Shown here: positions 36,921 through 45,447 of the stretch, in pieces | Numbering within the stretch: the stretch's first letter is position 1 | Layout: each line of letters starts with the position of its first letter | From: Chryseobacterium daecheongense | Lineage (GTDB): Bacteria; Bacteroidota; Bacteroidia; Flavobacteriales; Weeksellaceae | Direction: 5' to 3' | NCBI RefSeq assembly: GCF_003729955.1 | Contig: NZ_RJTX01000003.1 | Span: forward strand, 105,297 to 169,296 | Length of the DNA stretch: 64,000 bases | Translations under genes and position numbers: made by a program | Notes under the pieces: model-generated | What the model was told of the DNA's origin: nothing | The model's database searches: none | The model's input: the letters and a program-made list of their open reading frames with translations, nothing else

Positions 36921-37457
36921 ATGACAAAATTATATTTCATTGCCATCTATCCTCCGCAATCTATTATTGACGAAGTAAAAGTTTTTAAAACAGATTTAGC
37001 GGTGAATTATAATAATTCCAAAGCGTTAAAAAACGAAGCGCACATCACATTATTTCCTCCTTTTTCAAGGGAGATCGAACTGGAGAATGATATTCTTGTA
37101 GCTTTCCAGAAAATCGATACTCATATTCCTCCATTTGAAATCACTCTTGATGGTTTTGGCGGATTTCCCAATAAAAATCCTGTACTGTATATCAAACCTG
37201 AAACCAGTGAACCGCTGAAAGATCTTTACAACAGAGTGAAGCAGCAGTTCAAATTTGGAACATATTCTTTCAATCCACATATGACGATAGGTTACAGAGA
37301 CCTGACCTTTGAAAATTATGTAAAGGCGATGGAAAATTACCAAAGCAAAGAGTATAAAACTAAATTTTTAGTTGATAGAATATTACTGCTCCGCCATGAA
37401 GGAAAGTGGATGCCGATTGCTGAGAAAAAATTAACGGGGCACTCATTTACCCCATAA
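36921..37457 (+). CDS. 2'-5' RNA ligase/2H phosphoesterase family protein
   Basis: This 178-residue cytoplasmic protein has the two HxTx motifs of the 2H superfamily: HITL at 41-44 and HMTI at 120-123. Members hydrolyse cyclic phosphates or ligate RNA 2'-5' ends in vitro; the cellular substrate is unknown here. The gene lies 9 bases after the serine hydrolase gene and is probably co-transcribed. A strong bidirectional hairpin follows. Confidence 0.85.
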   Translation: MTKLYFIAIYPPQSIIDEVKVFKTDLAVNYNNSKALKNEAHITLFPPFSREIELENDILVAFQKIDTHIPPFEITLDGFGGFPNKNPVLYIKPETSEPLKDLYNRVKQQFKFGTYSFNPHMTIGYRDLTFENYVKAMENYQSKEYKTKFLVDRILLLRHEGKWMPIAEKKLTGHSFTP

Positions 37458-37489
37458 AAGAAAATCGGCTTAAAGCCGATTTTCTTTTT
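37456..37489. terminator. Bidirectional terminator between convergent genes
   Basis: AAAAGAAAATCGGC and GCCGATTTTCTTTT form a 14-bp stem with a 5-base loop; A-run and T-run flanks allow use from both sides. Confidence 0.92.
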
Positions 37490-37492
37490 ACA

Positions 37493-38854
37493 TTATTCTT
37501 TAACAATTTTATGAGAAATAATGAGTTCTTTATTTTCCGTTACACCTACTGTATAAGTTCCCGGTGCTAAATGATGAATATCTATAAATAACGTTGATGA
37601 ATCTTTCACATCAAATTTTATAGGGATTAGCTTTCCTGATCCGTCATACAGGTTCACTTTCACATTCTTTGCAAAATCCTGTTTTCCTTTGATGTAAAAC
37701 TCCCCGTCACTCGGATTCGGGTAAATACTGAATCTTCTTTCTTCTGCTTTGATCTCGGAAGTCCCAAGACTGGATTTATTCAATGTCCAGGTTACATTGG
37801 TAAAATGGACTGTACTGTGATTATTTACCAACAATAAGGGATTATTATCCGTTACTGAAAAAAGCAGTGTATTATTTCCAGTATTCAACTGAGCCGGGGT
37901 AATTGTGATTGAATTTCCAGTTCCTGCAAGAGTGGTCCCATTGAGAGTCCAGGTGTTCACTAAAGTATTTGGAATTGGTAATATTTCATTCACTGTAAAG
38001 GTAACATTAGCATTAGCATTCACAGTACTGCTGTTGGCCGGAGTAAAAGAATCCACAGGAGATACCAACGCATGTATTTTTTCAATAATAGCTTCCTTAC
38101 ATACGGAGCAGAACTGTTGATTAAGATACCTCATCTCACAACTCTGATGCGGGCGGAACCATGTTGGGCTTTCTGCATGCGGATAAATTCCCACATTATT
38201 GGCTCCTAACCAATTCTTCCATTTGATAGTCGCCGGATTTGAATTCTGGGTTTTATTAGCTGATTCTCCAGACCCGGAGAACCAATATTCGTCCGCAAGT
38301 TTCCCGAAAGAGTGTCCCAATTCATGGACCACAATTTCATTAGAAGACGCATTTAAAGAGGCAAAAGCATATGTTCCTCCACATCCTCCATACTCTGTGG
38401 AATTTCCAAGAATATAGGTAATATCATAATCGGGGACATTAGCTGCAAGCACTTGTGCCACTGTATTAGTTGTATTGCTATAAATACATCTGTGAACTCC
38501 GAAATCAAAACTTGACCCTAAATAATTATTCGGATTGGTAACCGGAATTACAGGTTCTGCAACATCCGTAGCAGTTCCTGGATGTTTTACGCCCGTTTCA
38601 TTAGAGATCACCTTGATGGCATATGCATTAAAGTAATTTTTATATTCCGTATAAGGGCTTTTGGTAAAGAGATAATTGACAGTATTTTGTGCGGACGTGA
38701 CAAAATTTGGTAATTGTGCGGCTGTAAATCCATCTCCTAACACCGCAATATTAATCCTCTTATCATTCGTCCCGTTTTGTAAAAGAGCTACCGTCTCAAA
38801 AGTTTGAGAGAAGCAAAGGCTGCTGATCAGTAAACAAAATATAGTTTTTCTCAT
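37493..38854 (-). CDS. M64-family (IgA peptidase-type) metalloprotease, T9SS type A cargo
   Basis: This 453-residue secreted zinc protease has a signal peptide (ending LCFSQ), the M64 start INIAVLGDGFTAAQL (near 34-48), and the zinc motif HELGH at 177-181 followed by SFGKLADEYW, typical of M64. A likely beta-sandwich lies at about 260-360. The C-terminal 80 residues form a T9SS type A sorting domain: FSIYPNPSDGEFYIKG, YDGSGKLIPI, LAPGTYTVGV. It should be secreted or surface-bound. M64 includes an IgA-cleaving enzyme, but substrate cannot be inferred here. It begins 2 bases after a small secreted protein gene, so the pair is an operon. Confidence 0.9.
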   Translation of the reverse strand: MRKTIFCLLISSLCFSQTFETVALLQNGTNDKRINIAVLGDGFTAAQLPNFVTSAQNTVNYLFTKSPYTEYKNYFNAYAIKVISNETGVKHPGTATDVAEPVIPVTNPNNYLGSSFDFGVHRCIYSNTTNTVAQVLAANVPDYDITYILGNSTEYGGCGGTYAFASLNASSNEIVVHELGHSFGKLADEYWFSGSGESANKTQNSNPATIKWKNWLGANNVGIYPHAESPTWFRPHQSCEMRYLNQQFCSVCKEAIIEKIHALVSPVDSFTPANSSTVNANANVTFTVNEILPIPNTLVNTWTLNGTTLAGTGNSITITPAQLNTGNNTLLFSVTDNNPLLLVNNHSTVHFTNVTWTLNKSSLGTSEIKAEERRFSIYPNPSDGEFYIKGKQDFAKNVKVNLYDGSGKLIPIKFDVKDSSTLFIDIHHLAPGTYTVGVTENKELIISHKIVKE

Positions 38855-38856
38855 GA

Positions 38857-39342
38857 TTATAGTTTTTGTGTGAATAGTAATTGGGTTCCTTCTTTGGTTA
38901 ATTTTTCAATTTTTACCACTGCAACATTTCCGTGCGAATATCTGATACTGAATTCGGCATTTTGGAGAACAACTTTATTTCTGCTGATTCCATCTTCATA
39001 AATCTCCATTTCAGGATTCAAAGGATTTTTCACCAATTGCTTTCCGATTTCTTTCCCTCCTGAATCATTCAAAGAAATAATATAATCTCCTATACTCGCT
39101 GAACCTCTGTCAAAAGTGGATTCAAGCTTGAGTTTTCCGGGTGACATTTTTTTACCCTGAAACGTTATTTTTTCCATTCCGGAATTATCTTTTTCCACCT
39201 TAAAAAAAAGATACACAATCTGGTTATCTTTTTCAAGCCGGTTTTCGGTTCCCATTCCACGGCTTCCACTTAAATGATTAAATGGCAGCAAATTACCTAA
39301 CACAAAAACAGGAAGAATAAAAAAGCTTAATAAATTTTTCAT
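38857..39342 (-). CDS. Small secreted protein co-transcribed with the M64 protease
   Basis: This 161-residue protein has a signal-peptide-like start (MKNLLSFFILPVFVLGNLLP). No known domain is recognised. The rest is predicted mostly beta with the stretch YLFFKVEKDNSGMEKITFQG and many Lys and Glu. It ends 2 bases before the M64 protease start, so translation is probably coupled. It could be an inhibitor, prodomain-like chaperone or accessory factor of the protease; this rests only on position. Confidence 0.7.
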   Translation of the reverse strand: MKNLLSFFILPVFVLGNLLPFNHLSGSRGMGTENRLEKDNQIVYLFFKVEKDNSGMEKITFQGKKMSPGKLKLESTFDRGSASIGDYIISLNDSGGKEIGKQLVKNPLNPEMEIYEDGISRNKVVLQNAEFSIRYSHGNVAVVKIEKLTKEGTQLLFTQKL

Positions 39343-39431
39343 GTTATTTTTTTCTTGAAGTTAAGAAGTTTTTTCTAAAAATAAGATTCATTTTATCATT
39401 TTTTTCACTCTCAAATGAATCGGGAAAGTCA

Positions 39432-39439
39432 TATCTTTG
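39432..39439 (+). promoter_or_regulatory. -7 promoter box directly before the ruvC ATG
   Basis: TATCTTTG lies 5 bases before the ATG at 39445. If active it implies a leaderless ruvC mRNA; otherwise the ATG at 39415 would be the start. Confidence 0.45.
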
Positions 39440-39444
39440 AACCA

Positions 39445-39999
39445 ATGATTTCAGAGAAGATAATATTAGGAATAGATCCGGGAACCACAGTAATGGGTTT
39501 TGGTATTATTTCCATTAAAAAAGGGAAAATGGAGATGGTTTCCATTCATGAGCTTTTGCTAAAAAAATATCCTAATCATGAAACCAAACTTAAATATATT
39601 TTTGATAAAACCCTGGCTTTAATTGATGAGTTCCATCCTGATGAAGTAGCACTGGAAGCTCCGTTTTATGGAAAAAATGTACAAAGTATGTTGAAATTAG
39701 GACGGGCACAAGGAGTTGCAATGGCGGCAAGCTTATATAGAAATATTCCTATCACCGAATATTCTCCGAAAAAAATAAAAATGGCGATCACAGGAAATGG
39801 GAACGCAAGTAAAGAACAAGTTGCTGGAATGCTTCAGAATCTTTTGAACCTAAAGGAATTTCCTACAAAATATTTGGATGCATCCGATGGTTTAGCCGTG
39901 GCTGTATGTCACCATTTCAATTCAGGAGTAATTGCCGGGTCTAAATCTTTTTCCGGTTGGGAAAGCTTCTTAAAACAAAATCCGGATCGAATAAAATAA
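39445..39999 (+). CDS. ruvC: Crossover junction endodeoxyribonuclease RuvC
   Basis: RuvC cuts Holliday junctions with RuvAB during recombination. The four catalytic acids are seen: D11 in ILGIDPGT, E71 in ALEAPFYGKN, and D145 and D148 in YLDASDGLAVA, matching the D-E-D-D set of E. coli. Length from this start is 184 residues. The start at 39445 gives the family N-terminus MISEKIILGIDPG; an upstream ATG at 39415 would add ten residues that do not look conserved. The stop codon lies in the loop of an 8-bp inverted repeat (TCCGGATC/GATCCGGA, 39981-40009) without a T-run. Confidence 0.95.
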   Translation: MISEKIILGIDPGTTVMGFGIISIKKGKMEMVSIHELLLKKYPNHETKLKYIFDKTLALIDEFHPDEVALEAPFYGKNVQSMLKLGRAQGVAMAASLYRNIPITEYSPKKIKMAITGNGNASKEQVAGMLQNLLNLKEFPTKYLDASDGLAVAVCHHFNSGVIAGSKSFSGWESFLKQNPDRIK

Positions 40000-40018
40000 C
40001 GGATCCGGACTTCTCTAA

Positions 40019-40429
40019 TTATTTAGTTTTATATTCTGAAGGGACAACGGAAAAATCAGCGGTAAGCTTACCGTTTTTATCATAATAGATATATTTCAGC
40101 GTTACATCGTTGTCTCTGAACTCCTGCATATCAGCAGATGTTTTAATAGCGTTGATAGCCTCCTGCTTAGCTTCTTTTTTAAAATCATTGATCTGTTCTT
40201 CAGACACATTCTCTTTTACATCTCCCAATAAGGTATAATTATATTTAAAAATTTTATCAGGTTCTGAAGAAACACTGTCTAAGCGGATCATATCATTAAG
40301 AGTCTGCGGTGTAAGTTTATTCATACTTGCAGCTGCTTCTTTAAGTTCCATATCTATTGTTTTTTCTTTTTTACAAGAAAAGAAAAATAACAAAGCAGCA
40401 ACCATGGAAAGTCTTATTATATTTCTCAT
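40019..40429 (-). CDS. Small lipoprotein of unknown function
   Basis: This 136-residue protein has a lipoprotein signal ending LFFFSCKK (cysteine near residue 19). The mature part is rich in Lys, Glu and Asp, with ENVSEEQINDFKKEAKQEAINAI as a likely helix and a C-terminal beta pair. No domain is recognised. On the minus strand TATCTTTA about 30 bases upstream resembles a -7 box with one mismatch. It is convergent with ruvC and probably independent of it. Confidence 0.7.
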   Translation of the reverse strand: MRNIIRLSMVAALLFFFSCKKEKTIDMELKEAAASMNKLTPQTLNDMIRLDSVSSEPDKIFKYNYTLLGDVKENVSEEQINDFKKEAKQEAINAIKTSADMQEFRDNDVTLKYIYYDKNGKLTADFSVVPSEYKTK

Positions 40430-40754
40430 AACTCAAATATTTTATTATTGGATATTTAAAGATAAGATTATTTAAATAAATGATAAGAAACTGAATTACA
40501 ACAGCATATAAACTCCATAAATTTACGATTTAGGGTTATTGAATAAAAATTATATCAAATGTATGAATCAAAACATTAACAGGAAAACTGTACTGATTGG
40601 TCGTCTCAAATTACAAATCATAAAAATATTGGAAAATTGAAATTCCATTTTTAAATCAAAATTAAAATCATTGATTATCAATTATTTAAACAAATACGCC
40701 CACTTACTTGGCAAAACATAATACTATCTTTAACAATGGTACGATTTTTAGTAC
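40430..40754. other. AT-rich intergenic region, no gene recognised
   Basis: The stretch between the divergent lipoprotein and DUF4407 genes holds the latter's -7 box at its right end and a weak minus-strand -7-like TATCTTTA (40457-40464). A 25-codon reading frame at 40563-40640 has no support. No RNA structure or repeat stands out. Confidence 0.6.
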
Positions 40755-40762
40755 TACTTTTG
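40755..40762 (+). promoter_or_regulatory. -7 promoter box of the DUF4407 gene
   Basis: TACTTTTG lies 15 bases before the ATG at 40778 and inside the longer reading frame from 40736, so it supports the ATG at 40778. Confidence 0.55.
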
Positions 40763-40777
40763 TATAAATTTTCAGGT

Positions 40778-41848
40778 ATGAAAAGTAATCAACAAACTAT
40801 AAATCAGGTAAATCATTCTATGAATTGGTTTCAGAAGTTTCTGCTGGTTTGCTCCGGAGGAAACATCCATATTTTAAGGAAAACACCGAGTGAATGGAAC
40901 AAGTTTGCGGGAATCGGAGGAATTGTTCTTTTTACGGCTGTTTTTGCTACACTTTCCGCAGGCTATGCGATGTATACCGTATTCGATAATATTTGGGCAT
41001 CAGTCGGTTTCGGGATTTTATGGGGATTAATGATTTTTAATCTTGACCGTTATATTGTTTCTTCAATAAAAAAAACCGGGACCTGGTGGAATCAGGTTTT
41101 AATGGCGATTCCAAGGTTGGTGCTGGCAACTTTTTTGGGAATTATCATTTCCAAGCCTCTTGAGCTTAAAATATTTGAGAAGGAGGTGAATAAACAGCTG
41201 AATACTATTATCCAGAGAAATAAAAAACAGCTTCAGGGAGAAATGAATGGCAGGATCCTGCAGCAAAGCGGGCCATTTGAAACCGAGAAAAAGCAAATTT
41301 CAGATAAAATAGCTCAATATCAAAAATCGTATGATTCCGCCTCTGTAGAACTTGAAAAAGAAATTTTAGGAAAAAAATCGGGACTAACGAGTGGAAAAGA
41401 AGGTTTCGGACCGAATGCCAAGCGTAAGCAGGAGCTTAAGGAGCAAAGAAGACAGGATTTGGAGAATTTCCAAAAACAGTCAGCTCCAAGGTTAGAATAT
41501 TTAGATAAAGAGATTTCCAAGGTGTATACCAATCTTGAAACGGAAAGAAAATCAACAGAAACTTTCGAAGATAAATTTAATGGATTTGCAGCCAGATTAC
41601 AGGCTTTGGATGAATTGGGGAAAAATTCTGCCATTATAGGATTAGCGGCGGCTTTTATTATGGGCTTATTTATTTGTCTTGAAATTTCCCCGGTTTTGGT
41701 CAAACTTATTTCGTCCATAGGACCTTATGATTATCTTCTAGAAAAAACAGAAAATGATTTCCGTCTTTATTCAAAAGAAAAAATTGAAAAAGGTAATGCC
41801 TTAACTGACTTCCGAATTGAAGATTTTAAAAACAATCTCAAAAATTAA
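40778..41848 (+). CDS. DUF4407 membrane protein
   Basis: This 356-residue protein matches DUF4407 as I recall it: WFQKFLLVCSGGNIHILRK at the start, then helices around VLFTAVFATLSAGYAMYTVF and SVGFGILWGLMIFNLDRYIV, a third near the IPRLVLATFLGIIIS segment, a long charged coiled-coil (about 135-270) rich in Lys, Glu and Gln, and a last helix ending in LFICLEISPVLVKL. The coiled-coil is probably periplasmic or cytoplasmic between helix pairs; its side is not clear. Function of the family is unknown. ATG 40778 is preferred because a -7 box lies just upstream. A terminator follows. Confidence 0.82.
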   Translation: MKSNQQTINQVNHSMNWFQKFLLVCSGGNIHILRKTPSEWNKFAGIGGIVLFTAVFATLSAGYAMYTVFDNIWASVGFGILWGLMIFNLDRYIVSSIKKTGTWWNQVLMAIPRLVLATFLGIIISKPLELKIFEKEVNKQLNTIIQRNKKQLQGEMNGRILQQSGPFETEKKQISDKIAQYQKSYDSASVELEKEILGKKSGLTSGKEGFGPNAKRKQELKEQRRQDLENFQKQSAPRLEYLDKEISKVYTNLETERKSTETFEDKFNGFAARLQALDELGKNSAIIGLAAAFIMGLFICLEISPVLVKLISSIGPYDYLLEKTENDFRLYSKEKIEKGNALTDFRIEDFKNNLKN

Positions 41849-41869
41849 AAAACATATCATAACATAATC

Positions 41870-41900
41870 AACCTTTCAGTTAATTCTGAAAGGTTTTTTT
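41870..41900 (+). terminator. Rho-independent terminator after the DUF4407 gene
   Basis: AACCTTTCAG and CTGAAAGGTT form a 10-bp stem with a 6-base loop followed by a T-run. Confidence 0.9.
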
Positions 41901-41950
41901 ATTTTATAACTTAAATATTTTTTAACTTAGTAGTACCTAAACTAACTATC

Positions 41951-42541
41951 ATGAAAAAAATATTCTTAGCCTATACACTGCTGATCTGCAGTGTATTTGC
42001 ATCAGCTTTACATGCACAAGCCTCTGAGCCATTCCTTGGACAAATTGCCTTTGTACCTTACAATAAAGCTCCAAATGGTTGGGCAGATTGTAATGGACAA
42101 CTATTACCTATTGCACAGAATCAAGCTCTTTTTGCACTTTTAGGAACAACGTATGGCGGAAACGGAACCACCAATTTTGCTTTACCGGATATGCGAGGAA
42201 GAGTAATTATTTCTCAAGGGCAGGGACCAGGATTATCTCCTTATGTAATTGGGGAAATAGGCGGCTCAGAAAGTGTTACTCTCACAACACAACAAATGCC
42301 TGCACACACCCATACCGTTACCGCAGTAACAGCTGAGGGAAACCAGAATTCACCTACGAATAATCTTCCTGCCGATACTAAAGGACTGGATAAAGAATAT
42401 TCTGATGCAGCAACAAATACTACGATGAAAAGTACTATGATTTCTCCTACAGGAGGAAGCCAGCCACATGAAAACAGACCTCCGTTTGTTACATTGCGAT
42501 GTATTATTGCTTTACAAGGTATTTTCCCATCCTTTAATTAA
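41951..42541 (+). CDS. Secreted phage-tail-collar domain protein
   Basis: This 196-residue protein has a signal peptide (ending ALHAQA) followed by a phage tail collar domain as in microcystin-dependent proteins: FLGQIAFVPYNKAPNGWADCNGQLL, LFALLGTTYGGNGTTNFALPDMRGR, and the MPAHTHT motif in LTTQQMPAHTHTVTA. The C-terminal RPPFVTLRCIIALQGIFPS is also typical. The signal peptide is notable because many collar-domain proteins of this type lack one. Adjacent 6 bases downstream is a T9SS cargo gene, so the pair is an operon. No other phage genes are near. Function is unknown. Confidence 0.88.
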   Translation: MKKIFLAYTLLICSVFASALHAQASEPFLGQIAFVPYNKAPNGWADCNGQLLPIAQNQALFALLGTTYGGNGTTNFALPDMRGRVIISQGQGPGLSPYVIGEIGGSESVTLTTQQMPAHTHTVTAVTAEGNQNSPTNNLPADTKGLDKEYSDAATNTTMKSTMISPTGGSQPHENRPPFVTLRCIIALQGIFPSFN

Positions 42542-42546
42542 TAGCT

Positions 42547-43236
42547 ATGAAACCATTATACTTATTATGCATGGTTTTTGGAAGTGTTGTTTTTGCACAA
42601 ACCATAACATTTAAAGGGTGTTACAATATATTCGATAACCAGACCTATACTTTTAATAAGACCGGAGTAGATAGTTATGGAAAGAATATTTACATCACAA
42701 CACCTATAGACGGGCAGAGCTGTAGCGGGCTCGGAACCTGCGAATTTAAGCTCCAATGGAATAATACCCTCACAAGATGGGAGTTTCTGGCTGACGAAGG
42801 ATATGGTACTTTTACGGCCCCTTCTCTGGTTTATTACAATTCCACCGGAAATAATACCGCTCCTAATCCACCAAGTAATACTGTTGGAACATGGGTAGAA
42901 AACACGGCTTTCACCCAACAAGGAGGAGGTTGTGGAGGAAATCTCACGGCCGCCAATTCCACAATGACGGGAGATGTACATACGACAACTCTTGCTATAT
43001 CTGAAGCTATAAAAAGAAAGATTCGTATTTTCCCTAATCCTGTTTCTGATTTCGTCACTATTTCAGGCATAGATAACGGCAGACTGATTCAGATTTACAA
43101 TATTTCCGGACAGTTAGTTTTATCTGAAATTTTTGAAGAAAAAATACATGTTTCCCAACTTTCTTCAGGAATGTATGTTTTAAAAATTATCACGAAAGAT
43201 TCGAATACCTATGAATTTAAATTTGTGAAAAAATAA
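42547..43236 (+). CDS. T9SS type A sorting-domain secreted protein
   Basis: This 229-residue protein has a signal peptide (ending VFAQ), an N-terminal beta-rich region of about 115 residues with cysteines at GCYNIFDN and CSGLGTCEF and CGGN, and a C-terminal type A sorting domain (from about 155): IRIFPNPVSDFVTISG, IYNISGQLVLS, LSSGMYVLKI. The N-terminal region is not recognised. It is co-directional and 6 bases after the collar-domain gene, so the two may act together at the cell surface. A perfect hairpin terminator follows. Confidence 0.82.
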   Translation: MKPLYLLCMVFGSVVFAQTITFKGCYNIFDNQTYTFNKTGVDSYGKNIYITTPIDGQSCSGLGTCEFKLQWNNTLTRWEFLADEGYGTFTAPSLVYYNSTGNNTAPNPPSNTVGTWVENTAFTQQGGGCGGNLTAANSTMTGDVHTTTLAISEAIKRKIRIFPNPVSDFVTISGIDNGRLIQIYNISGQLVLSEIFEEKIHVSQLSSGMYVLKIITKDSNTYEFKFVKK

Positions 43237-43248
43237 AATCTAATATTT

Positions 43249-43280
43249 AAAACAGCTTTCGGTTCCGAAAGCTGTTTTAT
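43249..43280 (+). terminator. Rho-independent terminator
   Basis: AAAACAGCTTTCGG and CCGAAAGCTGTTTT form a perfect 14-bp stem with a 2-base centre, 12 bases after the preceding stop. Confidence 0.9.
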
Positions 43281-43310
43281 TGTAAGGAATATTTTTTGCA
43301 TTTATTTGGT

Positions 43311-43508
43311 ATGCCATCATCTGTCATACATCATTATTTGTATTTCCCTGAAACTGAAATATTGCGTATTATATATCAGTCAGGAGCAGTGTATGACTAT
43401 CTGAATGTACCTCAGAAAATTCTGGACAATTTCCGTGCAGCCCAATCTAAGGGTAAATTCTTAAATAAAGTCATTAAACCCGGATTCAAGTTCCGAAAGG
43501 TTGAATAA
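43311..43508 (+). CDS. KTSC domain protein
   Basis: This 65-residue protein resembles the KTSC domain: SVIHHYLYFPETEILRIIYQSGAVYDYLNVP followed by an ILDNFRAAQSKGKFLNKVIKP segment, the usual pattern of a short beta-sheet ending in YxYxxVP and a helix with the Ser-Lys-Gly. ATG at 43311 is used; the longer frame from a TTG at 43296 adds five residues. Function is unknown. It lies between a terminator and a convergent protease gene. Confidence 0.75.
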   Translation: MPSSVIHHYLYFPETEILRIIYQSGAVYDYLNVPQKILDNFRAAQSKGKFLNKVIKPGFKFRKVE

Positions 43509-43540
43509 AAAAAGCCCACAGAATTCTGTGAGCTTTCTTG
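43507..43540 (-). terminator. Hairpin terminator of the M43 protease gene
   Basis: A 13-bp stem with one mismatch (AAAGCCCACAGAA / TTCTGTGAGCTTT) has an A-run on its left, giving a T-run on the minus strand. Its core is nearly identical to the guaB terminator at 45544-45569. The plus-strand KTSC gene may also use it. Confidence 0.8.
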
Positions 43541-43558
43541 TATTTTTATTATATGTTA

Positions 43559-45427
43559 TTATTTAATAATAATTTTTGAAGTTTTATTAGTCTTACCGTT
43601 AGAAACCTGAATCATATAAACTCCGCTTTCAAGAGTCTGATTTACTCTATATGTTCCATTTCCTTCATTAGTTACAGAAGGAGTTCCTATTAATCTTCCA
43701 GACATATCAGAAATTGAAACTTTAAGATCTTTTCCGTTCTTAGCTTTGATAAATATTTTTTCTCCGCTTGTAGCTGGGTTCGGATAGATGACTAAATCAT
43801 CATTATCTGCTTTAACATCATTAGTTCCTAAAGAAGTTACAAATTTAACCGTATAATCTTCAGCCTGGCCGTATTCCAATTGCCCACAAGGTGTAATATT
43901 TATATTATCATCATCTACAATTACTCTCATCCTTAAAGGAGTATTAAGTACTGTATTGGCAGGAGCCGTAAATGTAGTATTGAAAGTACCAATTAATGTA
44001 ATAGGATCTGCAACAATATTATCCGCTGAACCAACAAGTTCAGAAGCTTCAAAAGTTCCATTGTTATTAAAATCAATCCATGCTCTTACTTCATTCCCTG
44101 AATCCGACACATTAACCTTAAGATTATGAGTACCTGTTATTGAAAGTTCAGTAGATGTAGCTCTAAGACAACTCGTTCCCGTAAAATCTTCATAAAAATT
44201 GGCATTATTCTGCCAATAACCTGTTGAAGCATTGTTTATATTTCCAAGCTTCACTAAAGTAGGTCCCACAAAATAGTTATTCGGACTATTTACACCACTA
44301 GGATTACAACTAGCAGGAATAGGAGTTCCTATTGGAGTTGTAGCAGAAGGGGCTGTAGCACCTAATGAAGTACTAAGTCCTCCTTTCATTAAGAAAAAGT
44401 ATAAAGCGGCTCTCTCATTCTGACCATTCGTAAATTTGAATGCGATCGGATTAGAATAATTCATCATATTATACTGCACGCCCTGATAGTTAACTCCGGT
44501 ACAGTAGTTCATATCATTATTGGTAGGAGTAGGATAGTCACTTAATAAACTTCTTGATCTCTCCGTATCACAAACTCCGTCATCATCTCTATTACAGTTA
44601 TTATTGGGTTGTGTAGGGCAATATGTTGTAGAGGTAGTTCCCGCAGGTGGACTTGAATTAGCATTTCCGAAAGTATGAAGAAGCCCCATTGCGTGACCGA
44701 ATTCATGAGCTAGAGTAACATCATCCTGAAGTGTTACAACAAAGGACTTCATGAATGATTCGAACGATGAATCCGGGTTTTGAGGAAGACCTGCCCATCC
44801 CATAATACCATATTGAGCACCTCCGTCAATCTTATTTACAATATAAATATTAAAATAAGAATTTTCAGGCCAGTGAGGTGCAATAGTTTTTACCTGGCTA
44901 GTGGTAACTCCATTCGCAGATGCCTGCTTTACTCCATAAGTATCATATCCTGAAATCGTTCCGCCATTATACCTTACAATACCAGTAGTTGGATTACAAC
45001 TCGGATCTCTTTTTGCCAATACTAATTTAATTGGCATTGTTGCTGCCGTACCAAAATCAGCAGGCACCCCCTGGGACCATTGATATGTTCCTGCATACAT
45101 TTGATTGCAACGATCTAACCACGCCTGGATTTGGGCATCTGTTTTATTATAAGCTGAGCCCACTGCTGAACCAGTAGGAACTATTACGTGTACTACTACA
45201 GGAATTTCATAAATCCCGGCAACCGTTTTATTAAAACCTATATTACCCGTAGAATTTTCTCCTTGTCTTAAAATTTTGTTACGAATTTTATATATGATAT
45301 CTTCAATATCATTGTTTGTTCTTTGATACTGCTGTTGCACATTATCAAATCCACAAATCCACTCTCTTTGCTGTGCATATCCTATTATACTCAGCAAACA
45401 GAAACCAATAAAAATCAATCTTTTCAT
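43559..45427 (-). CDS. M43-family (pappalysin-type) metalloprotease, T9SS type A cargo
   Basis: This 622-residue secreted zinc protease has a signal peptide (ending IGYAQ), a prodomain with VVVHVIV, and the extended zinc motif HEFGHAMGLLH at 241-251. The Met-turn is MMNYSN near 320, with the DDDGVCDTE region typical of M43 in between. A GEVED domain follows at about 400-530 (AWIDFNNNGTFEASELV, YGQAEDYTVKF). The C-terminus is a type A sorting domain (VIYPNPATSGEKIFIK, LESGVYMIQVSNG). Pappalysin-like enzymes cleave extracellular proteins; substrate is unknown. The TAGATTTG box at 45448-45455 gives a short leader. No neighbour is clearly linked. Confidence 0.9.
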   Translation of the reverse strand: MKRLIFIGFCLLSIIGYAQQREWICGFDNVQQQYQRTNNDIEDIIYKIRNKILRQGENSTGNIGFNKTVAGIYEIPVVVHVIVPTGSAVGSAYNKTDAQIQAWLDRCNQMYAGTYQWSQGVPADFGTAATMPIKLVLAKRDPSCNPTTGIVRYNGGTISGYDTYGVKQASANGVTTSQVKTIAPHWPENSYFNIYIVNKIDGGAQYGIMGWAGLPQNPDSSFESFMKSFVVTLQDDVTLAHEFGHAMGLLHTFGNANSSPPAGTTSTTYCPTQPNNNCNRDDDGVCDTERSRSLLSDYPTPTNNDMNYCTGVNYQGVQYNMMNYSNPIAFKFTNGQNERAALYFFLMKGGLSTSLGATAPSATTPIGTPIPASCNPSGVNSPNNYFVGPTLVKLGNINNASTGYWQNNANFYEDFTGTSCLRATSTELSITGTHNLKVNVSDSGNEVRAWIDFNNNGTFEASELVGSADNIVADPITLIGTFNTTFTAPANTVLNTPLRMRVIVDDDNINITPCGQLEYGQAEDYTVKFVTSLGTNDVKADNDDLVIYPNPATSGEKIFIKAKNGKDLKVSISDMSGRLIGTPSVTNEGNGTYRVNQTLESGVYMIQVSNGKTNKTSKIIIK

Positions 45428-45447
45428 TTAAACTTATTTTTAACCTG

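Noticed and set aside
39981..40009. TCCGGATC/GATCCGGA inverted repeat as terminator of ruvC
   Set aside because: The left arm is inside the coding sequence, the loop holds the stop codon and no T-run follows on either strand.
40563..40640. Twenty-five-residue frame in the intergenic region before the DUF4407 gene
   Set aside because: Basic and without leader, cysteines or ribosome-binding context; not supported.
41320..41718. Minus-strand open frame of 132 codons in the DUF4407 gene
   Set aside because: It is a reverse reading of coiled-coil codons rich in AAA/GAA, giving Phe/Ser-rich nonsense.
41951..42541. Prophage remnant, because of the tail-collar domain
   Set aside because: No other phage gene, integrase or attachment site is near, and the protein carries a signal peptide.
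42565..42981. Minus-strand open frame of 138 codons opposite the T9SS type A cargo gene
   Set aside because: The plus-strand protein has a signal peptide and sorting domain; the reverse frame is a shadow.
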